Shown here: positions 12,305-24,100 of the stretch, piece by piece | How positions within the stretch are numbered: the stretch's first letter is position 1 | Layout: every line of letters begins with the position of its first letter | Origin: Odiellus spinosus | Taxonomy: Eukaryota; Arthropoda; Arachnida; Opiliones; Phalangiidae | DNA length: 64,000 nucleotides | Assembly (NCBI GenBank): GCA_963920705.1 | Contig: OY987239.1 | Location: 6,439,871-6,503,870 of the forward strand | Direction of reading: 5' to 3' | Notes under the pieces: model-generated | What the model was told of the DNA's origin: nothing | The model's database searches: none | The model's input: only the letters and a program-made list of their open reading frames with translations | Program-made: the position numbers and the translations under genes

Positions 12305-12606
12305 CATAAGCTACGGTCACACTAGCACTAATCGATCTGAAACGGTTAAATCAAACCGATATTCAAATCGCCAGGAATCGTTTTAAGCGTCACGCGTTCA
12401 CGCCTTTGCTTTATGAATCAATTTATCGTAGCTTAATTTATCGGTTGTTGAAACCGAATCAGTATGAAACTGGTTCCCGAAGCAGTTTCGAGAAATCTAA
12501 TCAAATCGTTTTGCGAGAAAAGACTGTTTCCCGTTCACATGACTCTAGCGAATCGTTTTGAAACGGTTTAAATCGATTCCAAGGCCTAGTATGAATGCGG
12601 CGCTAG
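12305..12606. mobile_element. MITE family D, copy 1
   Basis: About 300 bp, starting near GCTACGGTCACACTAGC and ending CCAAGGCCTAGTATGAATGC. It is rich in inverted ATCGATTT / AAACGGTTT motifs. Related copies lie at about 46530-46800, 49716-50430 (split by MITE C) and 55906-56212. Superfamily not determined; no clear target duplication. Confidence 0.6.
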
Positions 12607-13869
12607 ATAAATAAAGAAGGAATATTGAAGAGCGCGTCGTAGTCCCCCCCACCCCTTCTATGGGAGATGGTAGGAAAGAGGAAGCAGGTCTTATATTCCT
12701 GGAGAGTTTTGAAAAGTAATGCTAGCTGATAAAACTTTGGTAACATAGCTGCAGCAAAGTCAACAAAGTCCTAAGTGGCTCCCTCATTCCACCCAACCAT
12801 TCGGAGGCTTTAAGCTCAATAGTTAATATGCCACCTAAAATTAACCTTGCTTTGTTTATAGTCAAAAATATGTTAAATTTGCCTCAAAATGAAGCTTGAA
12901 ACTCAGTTAAATGGAGCTCTGTTTTTTCCGAATCAAAACTCTGTAGTGTAGAAATTTTTCCCATTTGTGATCTTGGGCTTCTCGGCAGAGGTCGCCCTGG
13001 AGGCCCGCAGCGGTCTTGCTATTTTTCTGTTCTCCCGGCCGCGACGTCACAAAAACGTAAATTCAAGAGAGCCCTTGAATTGAGTTGAAATACAATAAAG
13101 CCGATATGAATTCCTGCATATGCCCCATGCCTCTGAGAGTTTTGCGCAGGTTCCTGCCTATGACAGTGATGGTGGACTGTGTCCTCATCACATTAGTTAC
13201 TAGATATAGAGCTGAAACAATCCATATAGAAATGTAGTTTTAGAACACTTTAAACACGTTTTCTACCCACAAAAATCACAAAAAAAAAAAAAAAATCAAT
13301 AAGAAAGCTCCAAGTGATAGTCGCTGATTTAGTTTATTTCAAATAGACCCCCACAAGTGGCGCTGGCGTGAGGGAAAATAATCAAGAAATATCGCAAGAT
13401 GATCCATATAGTCTATAGATGAATGTGAGATTGGAGCGCGTAGAAATTCGAATTACCTTGCGAGATAGTAAATGGCTCAAAAATTTAAATTTCTCTCTTG
13501 ATGAAAACAAGATGTTGATGTGAATAGTGAATTAAAAATCGCTTTGGGAGAAAACGACTGAATATTGGTTAAGTGAAATTTTTAGACTTTACTTCACACA
13601 TTTGATCTAAAAACGTTCCAAGGTCTGAATGATACTTTAAAACTAATAACTGTACTATTGGTTTTACTTTTGAAATAGTTTAATTTTATTTGGCTGAAAA
13701 GGAAATCCAATTACCTATTTAAGGTTACAATTTGTCTACAAAACATCCATAAATCCTCCCTATCACTCTGGATCGCCTATTAACGATATCCTAAGTTACA
13801 CCAACAATCTACTGAAGAAGATACTCGGCTCAAAACGTCTTGCAAATAAAGTATTTCAATAAATATCAT
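12607..13869. other. No gene seen
   Basis: Intergenic, AT-rich, with no open frame or repeat family that I can support beyond short homopolymers (A run near 13275-13295). Confidence 0.4.
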
Positions 13870-14173
13870 CAAGAATATATATACGCGCTAGTCACAATCG
13901 GGCGGAGCCTATGGGGGTCTACGCAGTGCCTCCTGTCACGTGCACAGGAAGCGGTCAATGGTTTTCTATGATAAGTGCAGGGGAATATCAGGATGTGGAG
14001 ATGGAGCCGCTGGCGGCAGAGCTCACTGACTGTCGCGCACCTTGAAAGCTCGTGATAGGTTGAAAATCATAATGCATATAACGTCAAATCTAACAACCTC
14101 CTTCGGTTTCTGACTAGCTTTATACTGGAGCTATAGCGTATGTTTCAATATTCTTGCGTGAAATCTATTCTTG
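13870..14173. mobile_element. MITE family G, copy 1 (7-bp TSD ATATCAT)
   Basis: This 304-bp element begins CAAGAATATATA and ends CTATTCTTG, flanked by exact ATATCAT duplications (13863-13869 and 14174-14180). The interior (GTCACGTGCACAGGAAGCGG and CTCGTGATAGG blocks) is shared with copies at 20020-20628 and 37947-38260. Confidence 0.85.
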
Positions 14174-14180
14174 ATATCAT

Positions 14181-16968
14181 GCACTTTCTCTGTAAAAAAC
14201 GTAATTTCAACCAAATATAATAATGGCTAATTCTTGGCTTTGCGATAAATCTAATGCTATAAGCTGCAGCAATTTATTACAACATAAAAGTGATGGCTAT
14301 TTATCCAAGGTTACACCATATTTCTATGACTTCCTGAAGCGGTTCATATTTCCTGGCGTAATAAATTCAGCTAGGGCATAGGTTAAGACAGTAAAACCTC
14401 TTTACATCAAAAAATCGCTTACAATAAAAATTGTTTAAGTCCCAGATAGTCAAAAATTCACTAGCCCTAGCAAAAAAAAAGGTTATTTAAAATGTTATAA
14501 GAAATTTGGTTATAACTTAACATTGCGACTCCTATTTTGATATATCCAGTTAGATGAACTTTGGTTACAGTGATTTACCACTGCAGCACTCTTTGAAATA
14601 AGCTCAATTTTTCAAGTAGTCCTGGGGACCAGTGTCCCCTGCTGTCACTAATAATTAAACTAGTCCTTGGGACCAGTGACCCTCTTCTGATTTTTCATTC
14701 TACTGGTGTCACTTTCAGTAGAAAGGAATAAGAAGGGACTGTAAGGCTAGCAGTGTAATATAGGTTAAAAATCATGACATTAAAATTTAAGTTGTTTTTC
14801 AGGACCAATTAAACTCTTTTTTTTTTTTATTGCTAATCAAAATAGGTAACATTACCATATCACAAATTATCTTAAAATGACTACTCAACAACCAACTTGT
14901 CGCTTGTCTCGAGCCAAGCAGAGAGGAAGACTCTGTCTCACTAGACAGAGAAGTCGGGCCGAGTTTTTGGAGTTGGGACTCTAAATCAGGTTAGGGGACT
15001 GAGGGGAGTAGGCGACTAAGAGCAAAGTCTTTTAGCAGACTCAGCGCCGCGCAGTAAGCGCCAGTTAAAGTAGACTATTACTACGAGAGTATACTTAATA
15101 ACGTATAACTGGAATAGAAATGGATATTAAATTGGTCGCAACTATAATTTTTGTTAATTGTTAATATTAATAAACTAGTCCCAGGGACCAGTGACCCTCA
15201 GCCTTGAATTAAAAAAGTAATTAATAAACCGGTTTTTGACCTGTGGACTTGTCTTATTTCGCAGGCTGATAAGCAGTAACCTTTTTAAAGAGGACGAAAA
15301 TATTAGACCTGGCTTTAGCAAACAGACATATGTTTCAACGACGCTTTGCATAACTAGTGATCTAGAGCAAATTCTAATAAAAATAAAAGCTTAACGCTAA
15401 AATGACCCTCGTTTGTAACTTATGAGTGAATTAATAGGCTTACGGTAATAGGTAATTAGGTCTTTACCTTTTATTTTTTTTTACATTAGTCAATTCTTTT
15501 ATATCTTGCGCATCTCTTCTCTCAGAGATCTTTGGGGGAATTTCCTAAATGCCAATTTCCTTTATTTAACAATCACTCCTTTAGTTTTAATTTTTTTTAA
15601 TCGAGGGGATTCTTGGTGCGTGATATTTTTCTAATTTGAATTATAATTGCACGAGGTTTCTTGACGACGCAGCCTGATATATCTCGTAGATTTTAGCCTT
15701 GGTTTTAATTTAAAGAACAGAAAATATAAATCTCATATGATCATGTGGTACAACTCTAAAACACCTATGATTGGTTGAAAAAATCGTTCTATTAGGAAAA
15801 CCGCAAAAATAGAAATAGATCTTTCGAAGCCAAAACGCGAATTTCGCAAAAATTCCGCTAAATTATGCGAAAAACACACTTAAATTCGCTCTGTGGAAAC
15901 CCAGTGTAAGACTTTGGCCCGTAAAATAAATAAAAAGCAACTACCTAGCGAAATTGTTTTTTTTTCTCAGAATTTTGGTATCATGAGGTTTTACTGAACT
16001 TCTGCCTAAGAAAAATACTGTTTTATTGAACTGTTTTTCTAAACCACCAAGTCACAGGCCTAAATAATCATTGTTAATGACCATGGTCAAAAAGTGTTAT
16101 TCAAAAAGTATTTTTATAACTTCGAACATGCCAAAGTGGAAAGTTTTAGCACTAGTAGCGAAAAACGCATTCTAATATAAAGTACGCTTTAGGCATTTTA
16201 TGTACAACATGTACTTTGTAAACCCAACATGATTGAGCAAAGACTAAGATTTCGAACAAAACTAGTGATAAAGACCTATAGAACTACGATAGACATTAAA
16301 GGCCGTCTTCATCCCTGTTCTAAAAAAAATCAATCTGGATTTCCGTTGTAAGTCGGAAAACTACCAATGCTTATTTTTGGGCTAAATCAAAGTACCTGAA
16401 TCAATTTTTACATAATGTATTTAAAGCATTAAAGGTATTTGAAAGGAGAATGCAATATATCAAATAGCGATATTCTATCGTTGATTTGTTATCGTTTAAA
16501 AGCACAGACGCAACCAAATAAACTCCTCCAAACCAACTGAAATTTGAATAGAATAAGGGTCTATAAAATTTATTTTAACAGATATTCAACCGTTTTCTCG
16601 GAAAGAGGATTGGTCATTCGTCTCACGACCAGGTTTTAAACTAGATTTATATTCAAAGGGCCAGTGGCCAAATTGTCGTGTCATTTGTATCTCTCATAGC
16701 AATTCTAGTTATAGCGATCAAGCGAAGCGCACGCAAATTTCCACCCAGCCATCTTGATTTTATTTTATTAAAGCGTGCCAATATCAATCTCATTTTTCAT
16801 TCAAATTGTGCTAATTTCAGCCTGGGCCAACCTCAATTTCATTAATTTTTACAAAAGCTCTACAATTTCAACGTGCACTATTTCGATTTAATTCATTTTT
16901 ACCAAAAATCTCTTGATTACTCTTTATGAAACTGCGCGAGTTTTAGCACACGCCAAACTTTTTATTTT
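14181..16968. other. Gene-free stretch with a recurring GGGACCAGTG motif
   Basis: No coding region supported. The motif ACTAGTCC(C/T)(A/T)GGGACCAGTGACCCTC occurs near 14620, 14655 and 15172, and a weaker form at 21706, suggesting debris of one repeat. Around 16740-16960 there are loose tandem repeats of about 45 bp containing TCATTTTT and CAATTTCA. Otherwise unremarkable AT-rich DNA. Confidence 0.4.
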
Positions 16969-17389
16969 CAGGGGTGCCACAGGTCAGAGAAAATAGGGGA
17001 AAGTCAGGGAATTTGAAAATGAACCAAAAAAGTCAGAGAAAAGTCAGGGAATTTGAAAATGAACCAAAAAAGTCAGGGAAAATCGAGGAATTTTAAAATA
17101 TTTTAAAAAGTTAGGAAATTTAAAGATCTTTCAAGAAGCCAGGAAATTGCAATCATCGGCGGAAAAGATTTGAAGCTGACCGTGTCAGTTGTATAGATTA
17201 GAACAAAGATATGCGTGCATAAGGTCTAGCGAACGCAATTGCAAAATTTGTAGCGCTTTTTATGAAAAATATATCGGCCGAGGAAAATAGAGACAAAATT
17301 AGTATTAGCTGAAACGATCAGGGAAACTCGTTGGAAAAGGTCAGGGAAAAGTCAAGGAATTTGAATCTGAAAAAACTGCGGCAACCCTG
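16969..17389. mobile_element. hAT-like MITE with CAGGGGTGCC ends
   Basis: Ends CAGGGGTGCCACAG and (inverted) CAGGGTTGCCGCAG enclose about 420 bp dominated by repeats of AAGTCAGGGAATTTGAA. CAGGG-type ends suit the hAT superfamily. The T-rich flanks (TTTATTTT / ATTTTATT) make the expected 8-bp duplication ambiguous. Confidence 0.6.
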
Positions 17390-17971
17390 ATTTTATTTTT
17401 ACGAATGCCAGCTAATTGCTTTTTGTGTGATTTTACTTTACGATATGAACTGACTTGTCTGTTTATAGATAATTACTGATTTCCTTCATATATCGTTTAA
17501 GTTCATGGGAAGTAAAATTCTTATGGTGATTACGTTACGTATGGTTAAATCACCACGTTACTTTTGTTTGAAATTGACAAAAGGTTGTTATTATTTAGGC
17601 AAAATGATCTATGATTATATTTTGGTGAAGAATTGTGACGGATCGGTTTTCATTTTAAACTAAAAATATAAACCCACCATTGAAATCCAAACACGCGTCG
17701 CTTTCCAAATTAGTTACAGAAAACCATTGAACGTTTTGTAGTGTAATTTATAATCAAAATATTGGAAACTTCAATATCTTGTGCCATCATATGTAAAAAA
17801 AAAAGAAAAAAACGATGTTTGTTAAAAAAAATAATTTAATTTTTAACTCAAGCATAGTTTAATATTTGTTAAAGATTTAGAGCTTAAGAAATAAGCCATT
17901 GAGTTTGAACGTATTTTGAAATAAAATTAATTTCACCATTTTTGGCCAATCTGTATTGTTTATATTATTAA
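17390..17971. other. No gene seen
   Basis: AT-rich intergenic DNA without recognisable feature. Confidence 0.4.
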
Positions 17972-18650
17972 AGGGAGAATGTAACCTAACAAGTGATTTT
18001 TTTTATAGATTCTTTATTGTTTAAATAGGACTAATCAGAAGCCGATGAAACCCTCCTTTGAAGTCTACTACTCCAATGTTCCATATAGTGCTCCTCTCTG
18101 TATGGGTAAAATTCCCAATTTTACGAGTTAGAAGGGGTCCTACTTCATCCCCCCTGTCTACGGAAAATTGGAAATTCTCTCTCTCCACAAACGACGACGT
18201 TTTTGGACGAACTCCAAGGCTGCTAGAGATATTCGCTCAACGAACTCCCCCTCCGAAAACATATCTACCGTTAGGAGGCGTACGAATTGCGCCTTTTGAG
18301 AATAACCCATACAAGACAAGACCCGGGAGTAATAGACTTCAAAGGAGGGTTTCATCGGCTTTTGGACGATCCATGAGTGAAAAAATTAATATTAAACTAG
18401 AAATAATTTTAAAATTTACCCGGAAAATAGGCTTAGCGGTTCCTCACGTATATGCCATAGCGACCAATCGAATGCTCATTGGTCGCTAGAACTTTCACGG
18501 AGGCAATACAGGATCTCCATGAATGCCGCTAAGCCTATTTCCCGTGTAAGTTTTAAATTTATTTCTAGTTTAATATTTGTTTTGTAAAGTTTTTTTGGGT
18601 GGATTAGGCCTATTTAAACGATAAGGAATCGAAAAAAAATCACTTGATAT
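17972..18650. mobile_element. MITE family E, copy 2, with family A inserted
   Basis: This starts directly after TTAA (17968-17971) with AGGGAGAATGTAACCTAACA and shows the usual long inverted arms and the GCGACCAAT/ATTGGTCGC core (18457-18487). A family A MITE interrupts its left arm. The TTAA adjacency matches copy 1, consistent with a TTAA-targeting superfamily (piggyBac or Kolobok); the AGGG start fits Kolobok better. Right end truncated. Confidence 0.65.
18036..18364. mobile_element. MITE family A, copy 2 (nested in E)
   Basis: This 329-bp element begins CAGAAGCCGATGAAACCC and ends GGTTTCATCGGCTTTTG; its interior is inverted relative to copies 1, 3 and 4. It lies inside the left arm of family E, so it postdates it. 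Flanks GACTAAT / GACGATC are only partly alike, so the duplication has decayed. The open frames in it (18058, 18158) are artefacts. Confidence 0.85.
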
Positions 18651-20019
18651 TAGGTGAAGAGGAAAATGAAGTGAATTTTCCTCTATATCCTACCTTTAAG
18701 GTAAAGTTTTGAATGTGCATATAATAAATAGTCTTATTCTCAAGTTTTTTCTTCAACGAAGCTTCATCAGTTCAAGAAGCCCCGCAAAAAAAAAGTCATT
18801 GGCTTTAAGGACCTGGTGGCTCCCTCTCCTCCGGATATTTTTAAATTTTTCGACACAACGAGAGCAGACAGGAGAATAAGTTCTCACCAAATGCTCAGCA
18901 AGAAAAGGTAGTGGAACAACTCAAATAAGTTTTATAATTTTTGATACCTCTTGGTCACAATTTTGAACGGCTATTGCAAATATATGGCATATCCCTCTGC
19001 CATAGCCACGCCTACTTTGTTTTAATTCTGGCCGCAGAATGTCTCTCTCTAAGTCTGACGTCACGTTGTCGTCTGCTTTCAGACAAGGTGTCATTGAGAA
19101 AATTTGCTAATTGTCATACTTATAGAAGATAAGTTATAAACTTATGGTGAAGGTGAAATGGATAATTTTATTTTTATCAATTCTTCTGATTACATCATGA
19201 AAAATTATTGAATCTTATTTGATCATTTTTGTAATGTTTATTTAATCATAAGGAATGTAAGTATCGCATTCAACCTGGAAAAAGAAATGTGAAAAGGCAA
19301 CTGTAGGCTCTACAATAGCGATCATAGTGATGACGTAGCATTTCGAGGAATAGATAAATATATAAAAGGGAGGAGTCCTTTTTCGTAAGTTGAGCGTCGA
19401 CGTCACCTGTGACGTTTCTTGTACAGAAACACGGCGCCCGCAGTCAGAATGACAAAAATCTAAAGATCTCTAGTTTTACTCTCAAGCTTAACGCCTGCTT
19501 TCTCCGCGCCTGCGCTCTTTTTACATCCGGAACTCTAGGGGATGCGTGACGTCTACAGTGACGCGGCCGCTAAACTAACAAGTTGATCAAGCCGAACTGA
19601 GCTTTTTATATATTTATCTATTATTATTTTATAATTTCCCAAAATGGCGATTGTAAAATATGTATATTTACTGTCACGGTAATTTTGTTCCTTGCTTCAT
19701 ATGTATATATATTTTCAATCGTTTTTGAATGATCTTTCCGAAAATACTACTTAATTTCATGAAACATTCGTGCCAGCCTTATCTACTTTTTTATTTTGAA
19801 ACCATGAATCTTGAAACTTAGGTCGCATTCCATATTATATAATATTGATAAATATTTATCAGCTAAGACAGGACGCGATACGATTATTATTCATTGAAGG
19901 AAGACGGGTTTTAAATTTCCTAATGCAATTTTAATTGAAGCTTGCGGCCAGACTCCCGAGATCTAGTTGGAATTTGGCCCTTGCGCCGAAAAGGTTGGCC
20001 AAGATAAGATTAATTAATC
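18651..20019. other. Gene-free stretch with inverted-repeat element U
   Basis: The segment CTCTACAATAGCGATCATAG (19309) and its distant partner near 19620-19660 (CCCAAAATGGCGATTG) form a weak inverted pair. Related pieces lie at 48755-48815 and 57915-57995. No coding region seen. Confidence 0.4.
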
Positions 20020-20628
20020 TAAGAATAGATTCAACACAAGAATATGGAAGAGCTATACCTTTGTCCGCGCGCTAGTCGCAAGCGGATGGAGCCTATAGAG
20101 GTCTTACGCCGCGCCTCTCGCCGAGGAGGAAACCTCCTCTCACGTTCTGTGCTGCTGCGTTAACTACTCGGCCCAGAGATTTGAGCATCTTGGTATGCAT
20201 CAAATGGAAACGCAAGAGTTTTCTGATGTCCTGATGAGGCAGGTTCTTCGCTTCATTACCGAAATTGAACTTTTTAAGTCTAGAACTGTGTGGGTTGTAC
20301 AATGGACTACTAGTCGAAGTACAAGGTCGGACGTGTCTGGCCGCCCCTCCCTCAATAATAATAATAATAATACGCCGCGCCTCATGTCACGTGCACAGGA
20401 AGCGGTTGGCTGTTTTCTACGATAAGTGCGGAGGGGGGAGGATATCAGGCTGCGGGGATAGGCGCTGCCGGTAGAGCTACCTCTCTGTCGCGGACCTCGA
20501 AAGCTCGTGATAGGGTGAAAATCATAACGCATATAACGTCAAATCTAGTAAGCTCCTCCCGTTCGAAACTAGCGTTATACCAGAGGTATAGCGTACGGTT
20601 CAATATTCTTATGTTGAATCTATTCTTG
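20020..20628. mobile_element. MITE family G, copy 2, enlarged by a retroposon
   Basis: Inverted ends AAGAATAGATTCAACACAAG and CTATTCTTG match family G, and the interior matches copies 1 and 3 except for a 253-bp insertion (20118-20370). The left terminus is slightly rearranged and a target duplication is not evident. Confidence 0.8.
20118..20370 (+). mobile_element. SINE-like retroposon with 13-bp TSD and (AAT)n tail
   Basis: This 253-bp insertion in a family G MITE is flanked by an exact 13-bp duplication TACGCCGCGCCTC (20105-20117 and 20371-20383). Its 3' end is an AATAATAAT-type simple tail. The long duplication and simple tail indicate target-primed reverse transcription by a LINE. No convincing pol III A/B boxes or RNA-gene head recognised, so it may be a SINE or a short LINE 3' piece. 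Confidence 0.65.
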
Positions 20629-20779
20629 CTACACCCCTCTAGGGTGCAGGTAAAATCGAAAATAGAATTCTATCATCTGAGAAGGGAGTAGTAGGTAACA
20701 ACCAGATTCAAATATTTTATTTTACTCGTATTAGTTTACAAGTCTTCATACTGCTAAAACACATTTCCAAAACTTGAAA

Positions 20780-21006
20780 TTCCGTGATCTCCATGATCAA
20801 TGCCATTGGTCGCTATTCCTTATACCGGGAGTTCAGGATATCTCCATGAATCTAGCTATGCCTGTTTTGATTTTAAGTTTTAAATATATTTCTAGTTTAA
20901 TATGTGTATCTAAATTTTGTTAACTATTGGATTAGGCTCGGGATTAGGCCTATTTAATCGAAAAAGAATCGATAAATAATCACTTTGTTAAATTGCATTC
21001 TCCCTT
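20780..21006. mobile_element. MITE family E, partial copy 3
   Basis: It has the CATTGGTCGCTATTCC core, the GATTAGGCCTATTTAATCG arm and the terminus TTGCATTCTCCCTT. Only the core and right arm remain. It ends about 190 bp upstream of the P450 start codon. Confidence 0.55.
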
Positions 21007-21193
21007 CAAAGATAAAATAGAGCCTACAAGATTCAATACATACTTGTTGTTGCTAAATTAAACATCAAGGTTATATTTTTATGATTAAGATTCGATCAAT
21101 TTAACCTTGGTATTATCAACTCTTATATGTAATTGAATAACATTTTTGGCGAACAGATATTTACTTTAAGTTCAACTGCCATATTGCAAAGAC

Positions 21194-24100
21194 ATGGAAA
21201 CTTTTAATCCAAAGAGTCTCGTATTAACCCATTCTTATGAATTATTAATTTTATTTATTTCGTTGGTTTTGTATTATTTTTTAAAATCGGCATACAAGCG
21301 ATGGACAAATCCCCTACCTCCCGGACCATGGGGTCTTCCATTGGTTGGTTATAAATATTATTTCGGAAACACGCCTCATAAACATTTCAAAGAACTTGGA
21401 GAGACATACGGACCTGTTATAGGGTAATTTATTTATTTTGAGCTTATCTATAAGATTTAATCTATAACTTGATCCTCTCCGCGATTTAAAGAGAGACTGA
21501 AGAAAGTATTGAGTAATACGCGATAGCTTAATTTTTAGATCTATAGAAATGAATTGGGACAACGATATTTCAATGTGCACAAGAATTTATTTTAAGCGAT
21601 AAAAACAATTAAAATGACCCGACTAGTTTTTATCGCTTAAAATAAATTCTTGTGCACATTGAAATATCGTTGTCCCAATTCATTTCTATAGTAATTTTGC
21701 ACAGAGACCAGTGAATCTTCCGTTATCAATAATTTTTAGATTTCTTAGACGACAAAATATGTTATTCAGTTCAAAAAACTGTATCTAAAATAGTTAAATT
21801 GCGAAAAAGGGTATTTAAACAAGTACTTTTAAATTTTGAACTTACGGATCTACCACCATTTTGAATCCTGCTCGGATAGCCAATCCACTAGGGCTCCCAG
21901 AATACCTGAAATACATATAAATAACTATAATTCCCAGTTGGGCCTACAAATACCCAAATTTTTGTTTCGCTGGTTAAATTGCTCTGAGAAAGTAAAAAGA
22001 AAAAAGATACGTTAAACGTTAGTTTCCAATAAAAAAACCTATGGACGTTTGATAAAGCTGAATTGTCGCTTGAAAATATTTATGCGGCCCACGTGGTTGA
22101 AAGAACCTGATCTTTTCAAATTATTAAGAAAATGTAGGTTTATTAAATACTGTATACATTTAAAAGCTCTACTCTTGAATTCGTATATAATATACTCCAA
22201 TATTTCGTTATTTTAAACATGTAACCCTAATATAACATGATTTTGGACCTATAAATATCCTATAAATTTGGCATTTTTGGACCTATAATACGTATAATTT
22301 TCTGTTGACTTTGCGCTGGGAGCCCTGCCAGTAAAATCTCATGTTTTTATTCTAATAATATATATTCAAACCACAAGCCCTCAAAAGGTGGCGCCACATT
22401 TCCGATAAAAAATAGATATCAATCTGAGTAAAAGTATCAATTTCGGAACCGCGTTGGAGACTGTGTCGCCATCTAATAAAACACGTGCGATTTTCTCGAA
22501 TAAAATTCCGATTGACCTGTATACAATTTTCTACCTATAGGGCTTTCGATTTCTTTTTTAAGGCTCCCTTTAAAGTAGACAAGCAACTGGTTACTCGATT
22601 CAGGCGATGTCAAATTGACATCGTGCCAATTTAATCTTCATGCAGAAATTGTAAATTTTCGTTAAAGGGACTATCTGAGATTTTTAGAGCTCCTTTAAAG
22701 TCACCTTCTATTCTAGCTTAGCAGACGGTGTTGACCATAGCAAATTGTACATCCTATGCTTGGCAGCGTGCATTAGGGAAAATGGTTTTAAAGGGGCAAA
22801 TTTCAGAGTTTAACATGCGATTTATTTATTTATTTATTTTTATTTTTTTTTTGATTTTTACAACCAGAGATGTAAAATTTTAAATATAGTATGAAAAAAT
22901 CTAAAAATGGCTTCGGAAAAATGATGACAGCCTCAGCACTTCAGTAATAAAGCTATATTATTTAGAGTGTCTGTCGGTAGTCAATACTTTGTGATTTTTA
23001 ACGATTATGATACCATGACAGAGGCTTACAAAAAAGACGAATCTCTCGGAAGAGTCAGCGAATATTTTTATAACTTCGCTGATTCAGAACGTAAGTTTGA
23101 AAATGATCCTCCTTTAATTTGCGTTAATTTTAGGCACATTTAATTTCTATAACAGATTTTGGTACAATGAATGGCTTGGAGTGGAAAGAACAACGAAAAT
23201 TTTTCTCCGGTTTTTTCAGAAATCTTTTCAGAACCGATAATGCCGGATTTACAAATTTACACACTATATTTGAGGTATTTATCATGGGATTTTTAATCGC
23301 ACATGAATTTTATTTTTAGTTTTATGATTGTATAATTTAATTAAATAAATTGAACATTTTATATCGATTTTAGGATGAAATTGATCATATCCTTAAGACT
23401 TTAAAAAAGGCTAATCCGAAAGAATCGATCAATATACGGGAACTTTTGAGGGAAGGAACAAATAACACGCTCTTCAAATACATCTTTGGCAAGACTTACC
23501 CCGCTGATCACCCAATCATCGAGACAATGGCTGAACAGCAGGGGAAGCTACTGGAACACGGACTCATCACGGACTGGACCTTGTGTTTCCCCAAATTACG
23601 TTTCATTACCCGTCGATTCTTACCCGAACAACAGGATCTCAAAAGGGTCTCCAAAATGGTTGAAAAATTTGTCCAGTTAAGTTCACTGTTAATTTAAATG
23701 TAACCAAAAGGCTATCACTTCGTTCCTTAAGAGTAAACAATGCCTTGTAGCTTAATACTATCAGCAAAGGGACGGATAAACGTACTAGCCCATCACCCCT
23801 GTCTTGTTCGAGTGATTTGGACTCTTCCTCGATATTTTGAGTCATGAGAGAGGGATGGGATTTAGGCTGGCCACGCTTGGCTATATTGTCTTCCCTTACA
23901 ACTCCGAAATTTCTTCCTCCGTTCACTATTTACACGGCGACTGCGGCCGTTAGAGTGTCTCGAATCGGAGTCTGTCGGTACATTTACCCTGACATTTGCT
24001 GACCCCAAAGTTGTTACAAAGCAGACGACAAAAATGGTACCCATGTATTGTTAAATTAGTGGGCGGAGTCACATCTATCCAATAGGAGTAATTTAAACTC

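Noticed and set aside
18058-18489. 143-codon open frame on +
   Set aside because: It lies across MITE family A and the arm of family E; low-complexity chance frame.
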